Positions 62,724 through 64,000 of a stretch of DNA of 64,000 nucleotides are shown here, in pieces. The translations under genes were made by a program, and so were the position numbers. Under the pieces are notes generated by a model that saw nothing but the letters and a program-made list of their open reading frames with translations, was not told the DNA's origin and did not search any database. Source of the stretch: Natranaerovirga hydrolytica (lineage in GTDB: Bacteria > Bacillota > Clostridia > Lachnospirales > DSM-24629); the NCBI RefSeq assembly GCF_004339095.1, contig NZ_SMGQ01000011.1, positions 893,652 to 957,651 of the forward strand. Direction: 5' to 3'. Position 1 is the first letter of the stretch. Each line of letters begins with the position of its first letter.

Positions 62724-63599
62724 TTATACACACGATTGAAAATTAATTTTTAGTGTTGTAGAGGCGTTGTAATGATGTGATTTAAATGCCACTCTTGTAT
62801 ATTTCCCATATATCTTTGGAACTAAAGCTATGGTTTCTAGAGGAGCAATTTCAAATTCTGGCGTATCATCAACATAGTCTTCATGATTGCCACTTACTTG
62901 TAATTTAACTTGCGCCGTATGCTCTCCTATGTTTTTTATAAAATAAGTGACCAGTGTTTTATCTGATGTATTATTGGCTTCGGAATATCTAAAATCATTT
63001 TGAGTCTCTTTTTCTATTAATGCTTCAAAAGATTGACGACCTATGATAAAACTTTTGTTAATGGCTGTAATATCTTTCTCATACTCTACAATTAAAGTAG
63101 GTTCTACAAAAAAATCACATGGATTATTTTTATTGTATTTGTATATTCTTTTGTAATCATCTGTTCTATTAGAGCGACTCCCAAGTAATATACCGTAATT
63201 GGGGTAAATTTCTTCTAACCAAGTTTTTATAATAGGGGTCACATCTAATTCATAAACCCCTTTTTGACAAACGTTTATAGAATTGCCTTTTAAGCAACTT
63301 ATATCTGGGCTATTTAACCAAGTCACTGTCTTTACATTCCAAGACTCAGATATTAAATATGGCCTTATTTCACTTTCTACATTAGGATTTGGAACAAAAT
63401 CAAAGTAAAGTTTTAATGTGGCTTTTTTAACCTCTTTGATTGTTTTAAGTTGGGAGATATCAAAATACAATAGTGAATTCAATCCGTCTCTTTTACCTTG
63501 ACGCCCTACCCATAATGCATTGTCCATATTATAGTTCTTATTAGGATTTTTACTATTGATAAACGTTGCTTTTGAAGTTTTTACCTCAATCTGATTCAT
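62724..63599 (-). CDS. DNRLRE-type domain plus DUF6385-type domain protein
   Basis: 291 residues from the ATG at 63599 (AAGGTG upstream). No signal peptide. The N-terminal ~170 residues are a beta-sandwich of the DNRLRE/CBM96-like type (LLYFDISQLKTIKEVKKATL, WNVKTVTWLNSP, YELDVTPIIKTWL, YGILLGSRSN). The C-terminal ~110 resemble DUF6385 (IIGRQSFEALIEKETQND, TYFIKNIGEHTAQVKLQVSG). These occur in clostridial surface or spore-associated structural proteins. Six bases separate it from the gene upstream, so they form an operon. Confidence 0.78.
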   Translation of the reverse strand: MNQIEVKTSKATFINSKNPNKNYNMDNALWVGRQGKRDGLNSLLYFDISQLKTIKEVKKATLKLYFDFVPNPNVESEIRPYLISESWNVKTVTWLNSPDISCLKGNSINVCQKGVYELDVTPIIKTWLEEIYPNYGILLGSRSNRTDDYKRIYKYNKNNPCDFFVEPTLIVEYEKDITAINKSFIIGRQSFEALIEKETQNDFRYSEANNTSDKTLVTYFIKNIGEHTAQVKLQVSGNHEDYVDDTPEFEIAPLETIALVPKIYGKYTRVAFKSHHYNASTTLKINFQSCV

Positions 63600-63611
63600 A
63601 CTCACACCTTC

Positions 63612-63998
63612 TTACACACATTGCTCTAATATTCTAAGTCCCTCTTTGTCAATTACGTCAAAATCCTTAATGGAACGGATAATTTCTTTATACGCCATTT
63701 TTTCATAACCATTTTTATGATACAATTTACCTAACTGTAACAACACTGTATCATCGCTTATTAAATTCAAGAGTTCTAACGCTTTTTCAAATACATCAAA
63801 CTCATTATTTTGTAATAACTGATTGAGTATTTCCATTATGATTTGAGTATAAACCCTTTCTTTTTTTTCGTAAGAAATGACTGCAGTTGGCTGTTCAAAA
63901 AGAATATGAGCCAATTCTCCATAGACTTTAACCAAATCCCTGCACGCTTTTAAAGCTTCTTTGTCTTCTATTGTTTCTAAGTACTTAAATATTTTTTC
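63612..63998 (-). CDS. Helical (TPR-like) protein, C-terminal part, runs off the window
   Basis: The frame stays open to the right edge, giving at least 128 residues, so the true start is outside; a TTG at 63935 is not a convincing start. The visible part is all helical with repeats of TPR spacing (FEKALELLNLISDDTVLLQL, KLYHKNGYEKMAYKEIIRSI). In Clostridia such tails occur on glycosyltransferases next to DNRLRE/DUF6385 genes, but the catalytic part is not visible. Confidence 0.65.
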   Translation of the reverse strand, partial: EKIFKYLETIEDKEALKACRDLVKVYGELAHILFEQPTAVISYEKKERVYTQIIMEILNQLLQNNEFDVFEKALELLNLISDDTVLLQLGKLYHKNGYEKMAYKEIIRSIKDFDVIDKEGLRILEQCV

Positions 63999-64000
63999 AT

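Overview
The window is AT-rich and carries Gram-positive genes: a spoVB-type flippase, an agr quorum-sensing locus, SLH-domain remnants, a divergent uppS, meso-diaminopimelate dehydrogenase and a DUF815 ATPase. It also has rubrerythrin, a 2-hydroxyacyl-CoA dehydratase activase and a Mbh/Mrp-type cation antiporter module. Together these point to a spore-forming, strictly anaerobic member of the Clostridia. A PL9 pectate lyase, a GH105 unsaturated-uronyl hydrolase and two TRAP transporters indicate a pectin degrader. The sodium-linked transport (TRAP, Mrp) would suit a saline or alkaline habitat, as in Natranaerovirga-like Lachnospirales. This placement is inference from gene content, not from a database search.

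Layout. 1-14.5 kb is mostly housekeeping: signal peptidase II, SpoVB, an M55 D-aminopeptidase, MetA, GltX, Ddh, a DUF815 ATPase, a PAS-GGDEF-EAL protein, a small membrane protein, an MFS carrier and L25/Ctc. 14.7-17.9 kb is an agr-like quorum-sensing locus: agrB-agrD rightward, agrA-agrC leftward and convergent, plus a predicted leftward small RNA whose promoter has a 9-12-9 bp direct repeat just upstream. 17.9-26.8 kb holds CvfB, a DHH phosphoesterase, a cis-prenyltransferase homologue, a UPF0316 protein and a 1438-residue activase. 26.9-31.1 kb is an eight-gene antiporter operon in the gene order of archaeal MbhA-H, with no hydrogenase genes. 31.4-37.4 kb is a pectin/rhamnogalacturonan operon (GH105, dctPQM, sugar isomerase-like protein) with a divergent AraC regulator. 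37.6-47.2 kb contains a lipoprotein, an IolB-like isomerase, a CymR-like Rrf2 regulator, a second TRAP operon, and a YesM/YesN two-component system co-encoded with a membrane-anchored TRAP binding-protein paralogue. 47.4-52 kb has CysK, an oxidoreductase, an M50 protease, rubrerythrin and a [2Fe-2S] ferredoxin. 52-57 kb is a 1497-residue secreted PL9 pectate lyase followed by decayed SLH-domain sequence. 57-64 kb holds two ABC transporters (one with a YtrA-type GntR repressor), ExoA and a DNRLRE/DUF6385 protein.

How the genes work together. Extracellular PL9 would cut pectin; TRAP system 1 would import unsaturated products; GH105 and the downstream isomerases would process them under the AraC regulator. 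TRAP system 2 is probably induced by the adjacent kinase/regulator, with the extra binding protein as a candidate ligand sensor.

The most interesting part is the agr region. The predicted autoinducer precursor has Ser where most AgrD proteins have Cys. A promoter with LytTR-like direct repeats drives a divergent small RNA, which recalls staphylococcal RNAIII. The response regulator gene itself carries a one-base frameshift. A roughly 95-140 bp two-hairpin intergenic repeat occurs four times in the window. I saw no rRNA, tRNA, CRISPR array, insertion sequence or replication origin.
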